From assembly GCF_036669915.1 (NCBI RefSeq), contig NC_089318.1, positions 6,677,849-6,741,848 on the forward strand: DNA of 64,000 bases, in the 5' to 3' direction. Made by a program: the position numbers and the translations under genes. Shown piece by piece: positions 11,512 through 23,700 of this stretch (positions are counted from its first letter, which is position 1; each line of letters starts with the position of its first letter). The notes under the pieces are model-generated. The model had not been told where the DNA came from. It saw nothing but the letters and a program-made list of their open reading frames with translations, and did not search any database. The DNA is from Pocillopora verrucosa (lineage: Eukaryota > Cnidaria > Anthozoa > Scleractinia > Pocilloporidae).

Positions 11512-12014
11512 TGATGTTAATTGGATTATTGTCAATTTGATAGTTATGATATTAAAATTAGGTGCGAATGATACTTGTTTGTATGAGCTGTAGATAATTT
11601 TCCATGTAAAGTTTATCTCAAGTAATATTATTTTCCAGCCCAACATTTGGATTAATGAAATACAAGTAGGCAAATTTATCTTGCATTGTAATTACCTAGG
11701 TAACACCCCATAAAGGAAAAATGGGCCAGCTTGTGAAAGGATTATACTGTATAACCCAGTGGTTTTTGATAAATACATGTATTTCTCTAGGATAACAAAA
11801 TAGTTGGATACTGCCTCAAAATACAATCTTTTTCTAGAGTATTGTAATTGAAAGTACTTGTATTTCTTCAGAATAACAAAATAATAGGAAACTGCCCAAT
11901 AATAGAATTTTTTTAGATTGTTGTAATTAAAATTTTTTGCAAGATTTCATCTGGAGAGAATCGCAAAAAAGGGCTTAAGTGCTTTATTGTCCAGCATTGT
12001 TGATACTGAAGGAA

Positions 12015-12020
12015 AATAAA
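12015..12020 (+). terminator. Polyadenylation signal of the synthetase gene
   Basis: AATAAA about 500 bases after the stop codon; it is the first canonical hexamer I noticed in the 3' UTR. Confidence 0.5.
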
Positions 12021-12029
12021 ATCAATTAG

Positions 12030-12483
12030 TACTGTAAAAGCTGTTGCTGAGTGTTGTGTAGTTCACCAAACCAATAATAATGATAAACTTGAAATCGAAA
12101 ACTCAACCCATTTATTCGCAGCGATTCCAGCAATGTAAGGTAGGTTTTCTATGATAAGAAAATTACCCTTTAGTAGTGAAATTACAGTTCACACGAAATG
12201 CAATAAAACTCACCGACTGTTTTGAATTCAGAGTGTCCAACATAAACAACTATTTCAGTCAACAAACATGTCTGCACAAACACAACTAGTTTTTCCTTCG
12301 ACAAAGCACATGGTTGATTTCCCGAATGTTAACGTAATGTAGGCACGCAATGGGAGCTCTACTGAGATACCACAATTTTCCTGATTGGTCAATAACTAAT
12401 AATTTAATGCACTGCTAAGCCCATGGAAATTTTTTTGTTTTATTATAAGTTTTGTTCATTGAAAGCAACAGACCACACTTACT
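12030..12483. other. Intergenic, no gene seen
   Basis: AT-rich sequence without recognisable coding or repeat content. Confidence 0.4.
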
Positions 12484-12660
12484 ATGGGCTCGCCGGCCCA
12501 ACAGCCTTTGCAGGATGATGTGAAAACTCTCAGAAAGTTTGTAAATCACTTGCCTCCAACTGGTGATTTACAGAAATTTTCACTTGTCCTCCCAACCTCC
12601 CATGAGGTTTATCATGGCAGCAAACCCATTGTAATTGTGGTCTATTTCTTAACTCTTTGA
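12484..12660 (+). CDS. Small ORF or first exon, unidentified
   Basis: ATG at 12484 opens 58 codons, starting MGSPAQQPLQDDVKTLRKFV and ending at TGA 12658-12660. A possible donor (ctg|gtgatt) follows HLPPT, so only the first 27 codons may be exonic. The composition is protein-like, but no further exon could be joined before TFIIE beta. Function unknown. Confidence 0.2.
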   Translation: MGSPAQQPLQDDVKTLRKFVNHLPPTGDLQKFSLVLPTSHEVYHGSKPIVIVVYFLTL

Positions 12661-12812
12661 CCCCTGAAAGTGATACACATATAATTTCTCCTGATAGTTT
12701 CACTCCTAAATCAAGCATTAAGGTCATGAGAATTAGAGGAGATATCAGCAAGATTAAAAAAACCTCAGTTATTGGGCAAATTCTCTTTGTAAGTACCATA
12801 GGAAATGTATAT
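12651..12812 (+). repeat. MITE-like repeat (family B), partial
   Basis: It starts actctttgacccctgaaagtg and carries the aaggtcatgagaatta block. The right end is degraded. Confidence 0.6.
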
Positions 12813-13639
12813 AGAATGTTGCAGAGAAGTTACAAATGGATGGAAATGGTTATTTTTTAGTAAGCTATGACAGTGTATGTAATGTATGTTTTCATTCCTT
12901 TTTAATTTGTTGCATGATAAATCTCTTTGACAATACATTCAGCTAAGACACATTTAGCCAAAATCAGGGAATAGTTGTACACCATTTATTTTGATATACT
13001 TGTAGTTATAATCACGACCATACTTTTGTAAGGAAAGCATAACTTAATTATGATTACAAAAGCTGTACTTGGAGATTTGTTACTTGTGCTGCTCACACAA
13101 AATGCAGTATACGCAACATCATCGTAAAGTAAACCCATCAACTCCCAGAAGTGACTAGCAGTAACTTCTCTCTAAAGTAATCACATATTATCCAGCATAT
13201 AGGCTGTGAGAATACTCAAACTTATCAGGGAGAAATTATCTTGGTCTTTCACCAAATTCTTGTTACTTGCTTGACGGGAGAAGTAACAATGTTATCTTGG
13301 GAATAAAATGGTTAAACATTTAGTCTGCTTAATGGTGGAGATGAGTCCTGAAAAAGGTTGAAAGTTATCACAATCAAAATATGGTGAAGGTTACCTTTGT
13401 TCCAATTAGAAGCAGAACAGGGAAGGACTACATTGAAAAGGGAATCAGAAAGCAGATAGAGGGCAGAGAATTCTCTCATTTCTTCAAGTGGGCCATGAGT
13501 GTCATTCCCTCATGACTCGGGGAAGGGGGGGGGGGGGTTGGTTAAGGTAGGTCTAACCAGACAACTTGAATCATGCCAACCAGGAAATCAAACTATGTAG
13601 TTTAAATTTCAAAATTTGAAGCTTTCTGTAACATTTAAC
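12813..13639. repeat. Spacer with a family A MITE and a poly-G run
   Basis: A family A-like repeat spans about 13128-13318 (aacccatcaactcccagaag on the left, gggaataaaatggttaaa on the right). A run of about a dozen G occurs near 13525-13538. Nothing coding is seen. Confidence 0.5.
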
Positions 13640-14500
13640 TTAGTTTTCTGAATAATCCTTCAAGGTGCTCTCATCTAAATGAGTGTTCAGTTTCTTGAAA
13701 TTTCGTTTTCGATTTGCTTTCCTCTTCTGTTGTGTCTGTTGTGGCCTTCTGATTCCAGAGTCCTGCATTGTTGTGATCCCAGCTTTAATAAGATACTTTT
13801 CAATGTCATTTTCACCAATCCCTTCCACTGAGACTCCTCGCCAGTGCTTCTGGAATTCCTCATCAACTTTAAGTTGATGTTGGTCATTCTTAAAGAAGAG
13901 GATAACCTTTTTGTCAGTTGAGCGCGTAATGAACATGATCCGACGTCCAACTGATTTTATGACTTCATCAGCGTCCGGCAAACTTTCCCGTATGTCATCA
14001 AGAAGAATTCCGCCTAAACCCGAATCTTCGTGCCGCTCTAGAAGCCTCAGAAGCTGTTTTTTGTCCTTTATGTGATACTTCGGTTTGAAAACAAACTTAC
14101 CATCTTTATGAATGAGTTTAGAGTTTTCTTTCAAAGCTTCATTGCCCAACCAAGCTTTGTCACCTTGGTTGATGTCAGTGTATTTAATTTGATCGAGTAT
14201 CTCATCCAAACTCAACGGATCAAACTCTCTCTGAAGATGACGCCGTTTCATGAAGTCCACGATAGCCGCAAGCACAGCAAACTTGTGCTTGCTTCTAAAA
14301 GCATGTGTTTTATAATCAGGAGAAGGGCTGACCGGTTTCTTTGGCTGTAACAATTCCTTTGGCAAATAACTACTCTTTGGGACTTTCGGTTTTGACTTGT
14401 GTTCTCCACCTGATGGTTTCGATTTTTTCGATTCGACAGTCGGTTGTTTCATACTTCTAGCTTTGAAGGATTTATACTCCTTGATGAGGGAAGAATCCAT
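13640..14500 (-). CDS. GTF2E2: Transcription initiation factor IIE subunit beta
   Basis: Single-exon gene of 286 aa, close to the 291 aa of human TFIIE beta. TFIIE beta pairs with TFIIE alpha in the RNA polymerase II pre-initiation complex and helps to recruit and regulate TFIIH. The order of parts fits: a basic, Ser/Lys/Pro-rich N-terminus (1-65); the first winged helix (about 68-146, with FAVLAAIVDFMKRRHL and AWLGNEALKENSKL); a second winged helix (about 147-205, with GLGGILLDDIRESLPDA and IMFITRSTDKKVILFF); and a Lys/Arg-rich C-terminal stretch (KRKANRKRNFKK). The start ATG (14498-14500) is the first Met and the frame is intact. An intronless copy could suggest a retrogene, but its clean frame and position next to a promoter shared with Claspin argue for a working gene. 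Confidence 0.95.
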   Translation of the reverse strand: MDSSLIKEYKSFKARSMKQPTVESKKSKPSGGEHKSKPKVPKSSYLPKELLQPKKPVSPSPDYKTHAFRSKHKFAVLAAIVDFMKRRHLQREFDPLSLDEILDQIKYTDINQGDKAWLGNEALKENSKLIHKDGKFVFKPKYHIKDKKQLLRLLERHEDSGLGGILLDDIRESLPDADEVIKSVGRRIMFITRSTDKKVILFFKNDQHQLKVDEEFQKHWRGVSVEGIGENDIEKYLIKAGITTMQDSGIRRPQQTQQKRKANRKRNFKKLNTHLDESTLKDYSEN

Positions 14501-14781
14501 GGTTTAATGATTGATTATCCTGAGTGAATAACGGTATTTCCAACCAATTTATATATCTTATATGACCAGTAGAGTACCGACAACACTTCTCGTCAGGATT
14601 TCACTCAAGAGAGACCGAGAGCGTTTTGCTTGGTAACCGTGCCTAATCTCCGACAGTTTCCGAAGTTTTCCGGTGCATTCCGAAATTTTATTGAATTACG
14701 AACAAAGCATTCGGGGTTTCTATTTGGCGCGAAATTCGCTTTTGCGAAGAAAGATTCCTAATTGTACCAAAGACATTCAAA
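14501..14781. promoter_or_regulatory. Probable bidirectional promoter, GTF2E2 / CLSPN
   Basis: Only 281 bp separate the diverging start codons. The segment is locally richer in CpG (tttggcgcgaaattcgc near 14723) than the surrounding AT-rich DNA, and no TATA box is obvious at a fitting distance. The TTTGGCGC text resembles an E2F site, which would suit an S-phase gene such as Claspin; this is inference. Confidence 0.55.
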
Positions 14782-17700
14782 ATGCCAGGAGCTGTCGACG
14801 TGTTACAGGTTAGATAGCCTAAATTTTTTTATTTTGTTGAATTTCATGAATAAACGTTTAAGCAGTTTTCGCTCGAAATGGCACAGCGATTTGCAAACGA
14901 CGACTTGTTTGACGCGGAGCTCGGAGAAGATAGTGATGGCGGACGAGATGGAAATTTTTCAGACAACGAAAGTGCTCCAAAATCTCACGCACTCGATCAC
15001 ATCGACAGCAAAGAAAAAGATAATTCGGAAGAAGAAGCTGCAAACAGTGATTCTGGGGAGGAAAATACATCTGAAAAGGAGAAGAATCATCGAAGACGAG
15101 AATCTAGAAAGAAGGTAATTGAGTTGAGTTTATAAGCAAACTTGTTTGTTAGCTTTTTTAAACTTCTTGAAGGATCTGTGAACTTTAAGTAGGTCGATGA
15201 AAATAGGCAACTTTTACAGCCCATATTAGTTAATGCGTACCTTCTACCTAGCTGAGATGTAATCAAATAGAAATAAAATACTTGATAACAAATCATTACA
15301 AATTGCATATGTTAATTGGACTCGAAGGACTTCTGTGTGTAAAAATACCTAGAGTCTGAGTCTCCACCATAAATGAAACTGCAGCTCCCTTTTTCGATTT
15401 TGATGTCCTTTATGAAATTTTCAAATAAATAACGTATCAGTTGGAGGGTCTCAGGATTAATAATACTCTATGTAATTGCAGCTCATCAATATGGTCAGTC
15501 CAGCCGTGGAAATGCTACCCCATCTAGCGGCACATTCCCCATTAGCCTATTGCTAGGATGTACCCCTGGGGATTATAGAACAAGGATTTACAACAACTGG
15601 TCTACTTACATCAAAATCTAAATTTCAAAAAAATTGTGATCGATTGTCAGAATCTAACTACAATAAAACACTACAAAATCTTTTCTTTTTTCATGAGGGT
15701 AAGATTTCTTCAAATAAAACAGTCAGGTTAAGTTTGCTAGAAAAGTTTAGCCCACATACACTTTAGAAGAACTAATATTATGACAAGGATTTAATCAGTT
15801 TTCATGTTATTTTTAACAGTCAAGCAGGCCTCGTAAGGCAAAGAAGGCAGAGCTTATGTCCATGCACAGTGAAACACAGAGAATGGTCAGAGGTTTGTGT
15901 GTATTTTTGATTGTTTATTGCTGCATTAATATTTCAACCCTTCACACCCTAACATCAGCATGCATATTCTCCATACTGACCCGGTCCCTCATATTCTCCA
16001 TACTGACCCAGTCCCTCATATTCTCCATACTGACCCGGTCCCTCATATTCTCCATACTGACCCAGTCCCTATACATTTCATAAGGTGTTGACAAGGAGAA
16101 TTTGTTTAAAAATCAAGAGCTTCTTTAGTTGGAGATCATTTCCTCTATTGAATTCTCCTGACCTTCATGATGCTTGATTCAGGGGTGATATTGTAATGAG
16201 AAATATGATGCTAGTCACTCTCAAGGGTCACAAGCTCTTAAAAATGCATATAAATTGGTTGTAACACATGTATTATCTACTACTTAAAGTGCCTAGGACA
16301 AAAATTGTTGTTTTGCATTTTCTGGTTGATAGCTAAGTTTCTTACATCTTTTAAATTTCAAATGATATTTTTTTACTTTTTAGAATCAATAGTGAAGTTG
16401 CCATACCATATGCCAGCTGTACTTCCTATAACACATTTTCTGAAAAGGGTGCCACTAACAGATCAAAAGAAGTCTGACAGGTACTATGAAGCATGCCTGT
16501 AATTTAATCTTTATCTTGCATGAATTTATTATTGGAGAAAGACCCTTGTAAGTTATGGAAGAATGGAAGAGAGAGGGAAAGGCTGATAGGATTTTACCAA
16601 CACATTCCCTATAAAATGGAAATCAAATGAAAAAATATTTGTCTTAACATAATTAAACCATTAGGGGAAAAGAAATCTGTCGATAAGAGTAACAGGATTC
16701 TGGGGTTTAACACATCCTGGAGAACCTGGAAAGTCCTGGAATTTTATGTTGACATTTGCCAGGACTGGAGAGTCCTGGAAAAAAGACTATAGGTCCTGGA
16801 AATTCCTGAAAATCTCCTTTACTCAAGTAATAAAGTTTTCAGAATTAACATTGAAGAAATGTCTATAAACCATAAGGGGAATTGATTTTGAAATCTTGAG
16901 AATAGGAGAGTTTAAGGTGAAATTTAGAGTCCTCAAAAATCAATCCAAGTCCTGGAAAAGTCTCTGAAATTTGTTTCTGAAAAAGGGTATAATCCTTGGT
17001 ATTCATGCAAATTCCTCTTTTCCTTGGAAGTTGTGCTAGTCTATCATAATGAGCTCTGTCATGTATTGCAATCCCAGCATTTTTGTCAGGTGTTTGTCAC
17101 AAGTCAGTTTTTATTCCCTAGACAGGAGATGCATCTTGAATTTTCCTTGTTATCACAGCAAGCAAACACTCAAAATGATATTATCAGATCTGGGTGACAT
17201 GATTAGTTTCAGTGTGCAACTCCTCCAAGAAAGTAATGTAACATAATAGAGAATTTATTGTCATCAAAATCCTTCCTTTCTTTCTATCAGCCCTTGGGTT
17301 ATTTCTTCAGGAATTCCACCTGAAAATCAAACATCACCCGTTGGTAATGGTAAGCCTGCTGACCAAGAGCTTGCTAGTCCCTTGATTGCTGACACTGCCA
17401 GTCCCACAGCTGCTGTTGATGCAGTTAAGGTGATGTCTAAGGCAGCAACACCAAAGCTGAGTGCTGCTACAGATCCATTCTTCTTGGACTTGGATGTCAC
17501 CCCACCTGTGGCAAAGCCAATAAGTAGTGGAGTGCAGAGTTTAAAAGAAAGGTAGTAGTTGATTGGAACCAAAAAATGCTTTTACAAGAGTGAGCCCTTA
17601 TGAAAGTTTCAGTTTTTTCTCCTTTTCACTTTTCATTTATTTTTTTTTTTGCTGTTGGTAATAGATGTGATATTTTACCTCATACAATTTGTCCAGTAGT

Positions 17701-20700
17701 CTGAATGCTAACATTATTTGCTCTGGAAAACACCGAAATGAGAATTTTTTTTGCCACATTTGTATTAAAGAAATACATTGCAAAAACTGGGCTTCATTTC
17801 TGTAACACTTGAGAATAATGTTACAGTGTACAAGTGTTGTTTGCTTCATTTACCTGTTCTCATTTAATACCATTTAATAATTTTTTTACAGATTTTTGAA
17901 GCACACCTTAAAGCCTCAAGATAAATCAACAACTGCAAAGAAACTCACAGAGAGAAAAGATCCCCCAATGGAGGAGGTCTCTTTAGAAGAAACACCCAAA
18001 ACCAAGGGGGTAAACCCAATCCTTTGTAATGAGAAACTCATGACTGCTAAGACACCTGGTGAGTCTTGTATGTGCTACTTTTGTTATACTGGACATAGTA
18101 CATAGTATTTTGGTGAATTTGCTTAATAGCTTAAAATTACAGAAAATGTTTATTAGTAAAACAACTTAATAAAAGTGAAGTAAAAAATCCAAGGTCAGGC
18201 ATCAAAATGGAGTATTAAATGTGGTATAAACTAAATTAAATGCTGCTGCATTTATTAAAGTTTAGTGTTTCTTCGTACATGTACATATGTGGCATTATTT
18301 ATGGGCAACGGTTAAGCTCTTATGTCTCATTTTTTTTCATTGAGATAGAATCAATTGAATACAATATAGCAGTTTGATGGTGCAAAGGAACTGATGGATC
18401 TACATTTACTGCCAAGTAAATCAAGGATCAATTTGGCCATGTAGCCTCTTGTTGAGATTTTAAATAATATACTTCAATTGTTTTGCCGCAGGTTCCAGGC
18501 TTCAACTTCTGAAGGAACAATTACAAAAAGAAATGAGAGTAAAACGAGCAGAAAATAGGCAAATACAAGAATCTCAAAGGAAGTTAGACAATGAAGAAAT
18601 GAGTGAGGAAGAAGAAGAGGAAGAAGAAATGACAGATGAAGAAGGTGGATGTACAACCTACATGGCCTACATTACAATTTAACCCTTTAACTCCCAGATC
18701 AGATTTGTCATTCTCCTTACTTTCAACCATACAATTCCTCTAATGTTAGTTCAGAGAAGTTGGTATTGGATCAACTAATTATCCTCAAATTGATATTTTT
18801 CTGTATTCTCATCACTTATCTGATTGATATTGTAAGGAGAAATTCTGTCTTGATCACTCATGGGAGCTAAAGGGTTAAATTTATTCTAGGCTGGTTAGAT
18901 TGCTATGTAATGTTAGATCTGTATTAGCCCAGAAATCTTGTACTATGATGCGTCAAGATTCCAAGATACAGTTAACAATTCCCCCTTCTCACATTTTGAT
19001 TACAGCTCTTAAACACCAATTTTTAAAATGATGACTTTACTGTTTGCTAAAAATTCTGAGAATTGAGATAAAGAAAGGGAAAGAAAAATGAAATTATATT
19101 GCTCTGATAATCACTTGGGGAAGACATTAAATTTCTTTGGTCAGTCCTGGAAGATGTTGAGAAAGAATGCCACTCATTATCTTTACGCAGATGAATCTGA
19201 TGATGAACTTGACAAGTGGAATGAAGATGATGAACGAAAGCAAGAGGAAGGCGACAGTGAAGTTGATGGGGAAGATGAAGAAGACAAAAAGGCTAAAAAT
19301 GACTTTTTAGATGATGAAGCAGATGAAAGTGATAATGATGATGATTTTGATAATGGCAGAGATGACATTGACTCAGGATCTGAGGGAGATGTCAGTGATG
19401 ATGGTGAAAATGACAACACTGCAGATGAAAACTCTGTTCTTAGTGATAGTGAATTTTCTGTTTTAAAATCTCATCACTCTATTAAAAAGAAACCAAAACA
19501 AACAAAAGAATCAACCATTCATCCTAAGGAGGAAACTATGGATCTTTTTGGTTTTGGTGACAGCCGTTCCAGAGGACCAGAAAATGACGGTTCTCTAGAA
19601 AATAACAGTAACAGTGAAAAAGGTACTGGAGAGAGTGTGGAAAGCCTTTGTCTGCGGCTAGACAGTTTGGAAGACGGTGATGATACAAATTTCCACTTTC
19701 CTAGCTCGCCAGTATTATCTAAGATGAAGGATAAAAGCAAAAATGTGGCCAATATTTCTGAGGCATCACAGGAGTCCAGCCAGTCAAGTTTTGGGGGAGG
19801 GTTAGGTTCAGAGTTTGGTGGGAATGCGAACAGTCTTGAGGCCAGCAGTGACAGTAATGTGATACCCCCTGGACAGGGGGATAATAGAGTCCTTGGAATG
19901 GATGAAGACAGAAGTCCAGGAAAGAAAACACCCGAGATATTCTCATCTTTTTCCAGAGTCAGACACCTCATGGGCATGGGAAATTATGGTGATGCACTGT
20001 CTGTAAAGAAGGTAATAATTCTGATATACTTTATTTTGCTTTTACTTGGTGTGAAAACAGTGAACTTAGCTCAGATGTGTTTTTACTCTCACAATAGAGA
20101 GCAAAGGCATGGCTAATTTATGCATTTATATCTCATGCATAAGACCTACAAATTTATTCCATTTGTTTTTCAGTCTGGTAAATTATCTCAGCTCACACTT
20201 CCTGTTGAAGATTCCCAGGTAGGTGATACAATTCACATAAACTACTAATGTTGATTCACTGACATTCTCTGTTGAATTTCTCTTACTTTGTGTGGGTACC
20301 TGTAATTATCAAATTCTTTATCTACAGAGAGTTCTGTTCTATAGTGTATTCTGGAAAAAATTCAATTTGTGACTGAAAAATTTTGCAAAGTTATTGAGAT
20401 TTTGATTGAAATTTAAAGTAAAACCAATTTATTTTCAACCAACTTATTTTTCAGGACCTGTTTGATCATGAGAGTGATAGGAATGTTGAAGACAACAACT
20501 CTCAGCTACTAAAAACAGGATCAGAGCCCATGTCTAGTGATTTCAACTTTTCTCTTGATGAAGACACTCAGTTCACTCAAATACTGAACACTCAGGGGTT
20601 AGTCTTACCTTCCTTGGAATTTCTATGGTTTTGCCTTTTTTTCTGATTCAGATTTACACAGTGACATTTACATTCCTTCCTTCTCTTCTGCATTGCTAAA

Positions 20701-23700
20701 GTTAGTCACCTGTGAGATCATGGCTTTGATTTTCAATTCACAGGGCAAATAAAATGTTTTTTATGATGGGATCAATACTGAAACTTCTGGGAGATGGAAA
20801 ATCATCAAGAGCTCAACATTTATCTCAGTCTATATAATCTTGTTATGAATGCAACATACATATAATATGCTTGTAGTTTTTAAGCTGTTTTCCATATTCC
20901 CAATAATTTGTGTTTTTCTTTCTTTCTGGAGCAAAAAGTTGTCACAATGACTGCTAACAATACATTTGCATCATGTTGTTATTTGCTTGTTTGTTTTTAT
21001 TTCCATTGCAGCTTCCTGAACTCCAGTAAAAAGAGCCAAGCAAAGACAAAGAAACTTTTTGATGACAAAATCAGTGGGAATACCCAGCCGGCCATGAAGG
21101 AGCTGCTTGGGTTGTGTTCTGGAAGATTTAGTGACAACGAAGATGGCCAACCTCTCCATAACACTGAAAGTCAAAAAAATACAAAGGGGCAGAAGAAAAA
21201 CTCAAAATTTGACACACAAAGCAAGCAAGACAATATGAGTGAACTACTGGGTTTATGTTCAGGGAAGTTTAGCGACGATGATAATGATGATGAGATAGTT
21301 GATGATGTGTTAGAAAGGCAGGAAAAGGATCCAGAGCAAAGCAGATCAGAGGTTGATGAAGAAGAGGGAAAGATTGATGGTGATGAGAGTGACGAGAAAC
21401 GGGGCAAGGAGAGTGATAATGATGATGATGAAGAGAGCGATCCTGAGGAGATGATTCTTAAAAGAAAGTATGGCAAGACTTATGGGACAGAGAAAAAGTA
21501 TGTTATTAATTGACATGTTGTCTATTTTTTCTTTTCATCTTTTTTAGCTTTCGCCACACTATTCTTATCATTGACATCTGAGGTGATTTTGATTTAAACC
21601 TTTTAACCCTTTAACTCCCAAGATCTCATCAGTAGTTCTCCTTACTGTCTGCCATATAGTTCTTGTGATGTAAGTTTAGAGAATTTGCTATTGCATCAAC
21701 TAATAATCCCCAAATTGATTTTTTTCTTTATTCTCATCACTCATCTTCTTGAAATTGTAATGATATGGTAAGGAGAAATTCTGTCTTGGTCACTCATGGG
21801 AGTTAAAGGGTTTACCTCTTTAATTGACTAGCATCTAATTTCTCCCTACAATATTCCCTGAATCAAACATGAAGGTCACAAGAATATTATAAGGAAATGA
21901 TCACCAATAAAAGTAGCTCTTGATTCTTAAACAAATTCTCCTTGTCAGCTCCTTAGGAAATGTATAGAGAACAGTATGGAGAATATGCATGCTGATGTTA
22001 GGGTATAAAGAGGGTATAAAATAATATCCTGTTTGGATACCTATAGGAACGTTTTTGACAAGAGGAATTTTTTGGAGGAGGAAGCTGAGCTGTCGGGCAG
22101 TGATGTAGGATCTGATGAAGATGAAGATATTGCCACAGATGATGATGTTTTGGACGAAGAGTCTGGAGGAGAGGATTTACCATCTGATGAAGAACTGCAG
22201 AAACAGATTAATAAAGTTCATATGTAAGCGGCATTTATCATCGAATGAACAAATCTGTGGGTTTATTTCTTGTACTTGTGATATTGCGGACCTAGCGGGG
22301 CTTGCTAAAAATTTATTTGGGATTTCTTAGCGGTACTCTGAGTATTGCTGTTCCTCGTGGACAATTTTTTTATCTGTCGCTGGTAAACCCCTTCCCCCCT
22401 CCTTCCTTCCCCTCTCCCCAGAAATTTGTTGAGTTTTAAGCAAGTTCGCATTCATAGTCTTGGGAAAAGAGGGGCATTGTAGGTGTGAAGTGTTTTGCCT
22501 CTAGAATAAAACACCGTAATCCAGCAAAGGTTGAACCCGTGTATCTTGATAAAGGTCTGGAACGCAAGGCCACGGCTCTGCGCCGAGGTACTGACACAGA
22601 AGGAGTTCTGCAAAAGAAAAAATTATATACCTTTCTTGCAGGAAATCAATCCACGACCAGGACAACGCGGAACTAAGAGCTGTCAAAGAAATGTTTCTTC
22701 CTGATGGCGATCTATACTCAGATGGGCAGGGCCGGACAAGGCACTTCCGATGGAGAGGTATTGATGAGAATTCACAGTTTAATCTGTTCGGTGATAAAGG
22801 CTTGTGGGGCGACGAAGAGGGAGAGGCCACTGAACTGAGTACCGAGGAAGAGATACAGAGACGCAAGGAAAGATATGAAAGAGAAACGTTTCTGAGAGAA
22901 GAACTGGTAGGGTGAAACTCTCTTTGACTCCTATGCCATAAGATAAAGCAATTTTTTTAATTGAGTAAGAAAAGTCATGCGGGATTGCGTTGGTTTTGCA
23001 TCACATTGGTATGCCATTGGTCTAGAAAATTGGCGCCATTCTCCGGACCAATCGTTTGTATAGCTGAGAGCAAACGCACCCGGTCACTGGTGTTTTCCCG
23101 CGCTTGAGGTCGATTGCATCTTTTGATTGGCTGAGGTGATAGCTTTGGTTTTCTTTTTTTATGTGCGTGTAACGAGCCCATTTCTAGACGCAAACAAGCT
23201 TACTAAGTCTTTCAAATTCGTTGGAGTATTTTTGTATTTCTGAATGGTGAAGTAATCGATTTCTTTACTTCTGTTTTATTTTACTTTCAACAGGAAAAAA
23301 AGAAAGAGAGTAATATGTTAGATATCGACGAAAACAGCCAAAATATTCTCAATAAAATTAAAGATACGAGCAGTCAATTACCAGAAGGTACGGCCAGGGC
23401 TTCTGTTTTCTTTATTGTCGTTTTTTCACCAATTTTCTCGACTTTCGTTCCCAGTTTTCTACGTAACTGTGCTTAATAATTAGGTTTCTTCCTTTTCCCT
23501 TTCATCTTTTTTGTGTGTTGTACAGCTCCAGTGAAGCCTCAAGCAATCATACTGAACTACAAAAACAGCGTGGCACCAGCGGTAAAGAAAAAAAATGTAA
23601 GTGTGCCGAGACGCGGCTCTCTGTTTGTGTGGGTACAACTGAAGGGACTTCTTGTACTTAGGAACTGCTTAAGTAGTGTTCATTACTGCGATGATCACTC

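Noticed and set aside
14762..15118. 118-aa ORF overlapping Claspin exon 2 in another frame
   Set aside because: The Claspin frame has the splice-consistent phase and acidic composition expected. The other frame has no homology.
19183..19977. Serine- and leucine-rich ORFs on the - strand within Claspin exon 8
   Set aside because: They are antisense shadows of the acidic Asp/Glu/Ser-coding + strand exon. The same holds for 21171-21476 and 22501-22866.
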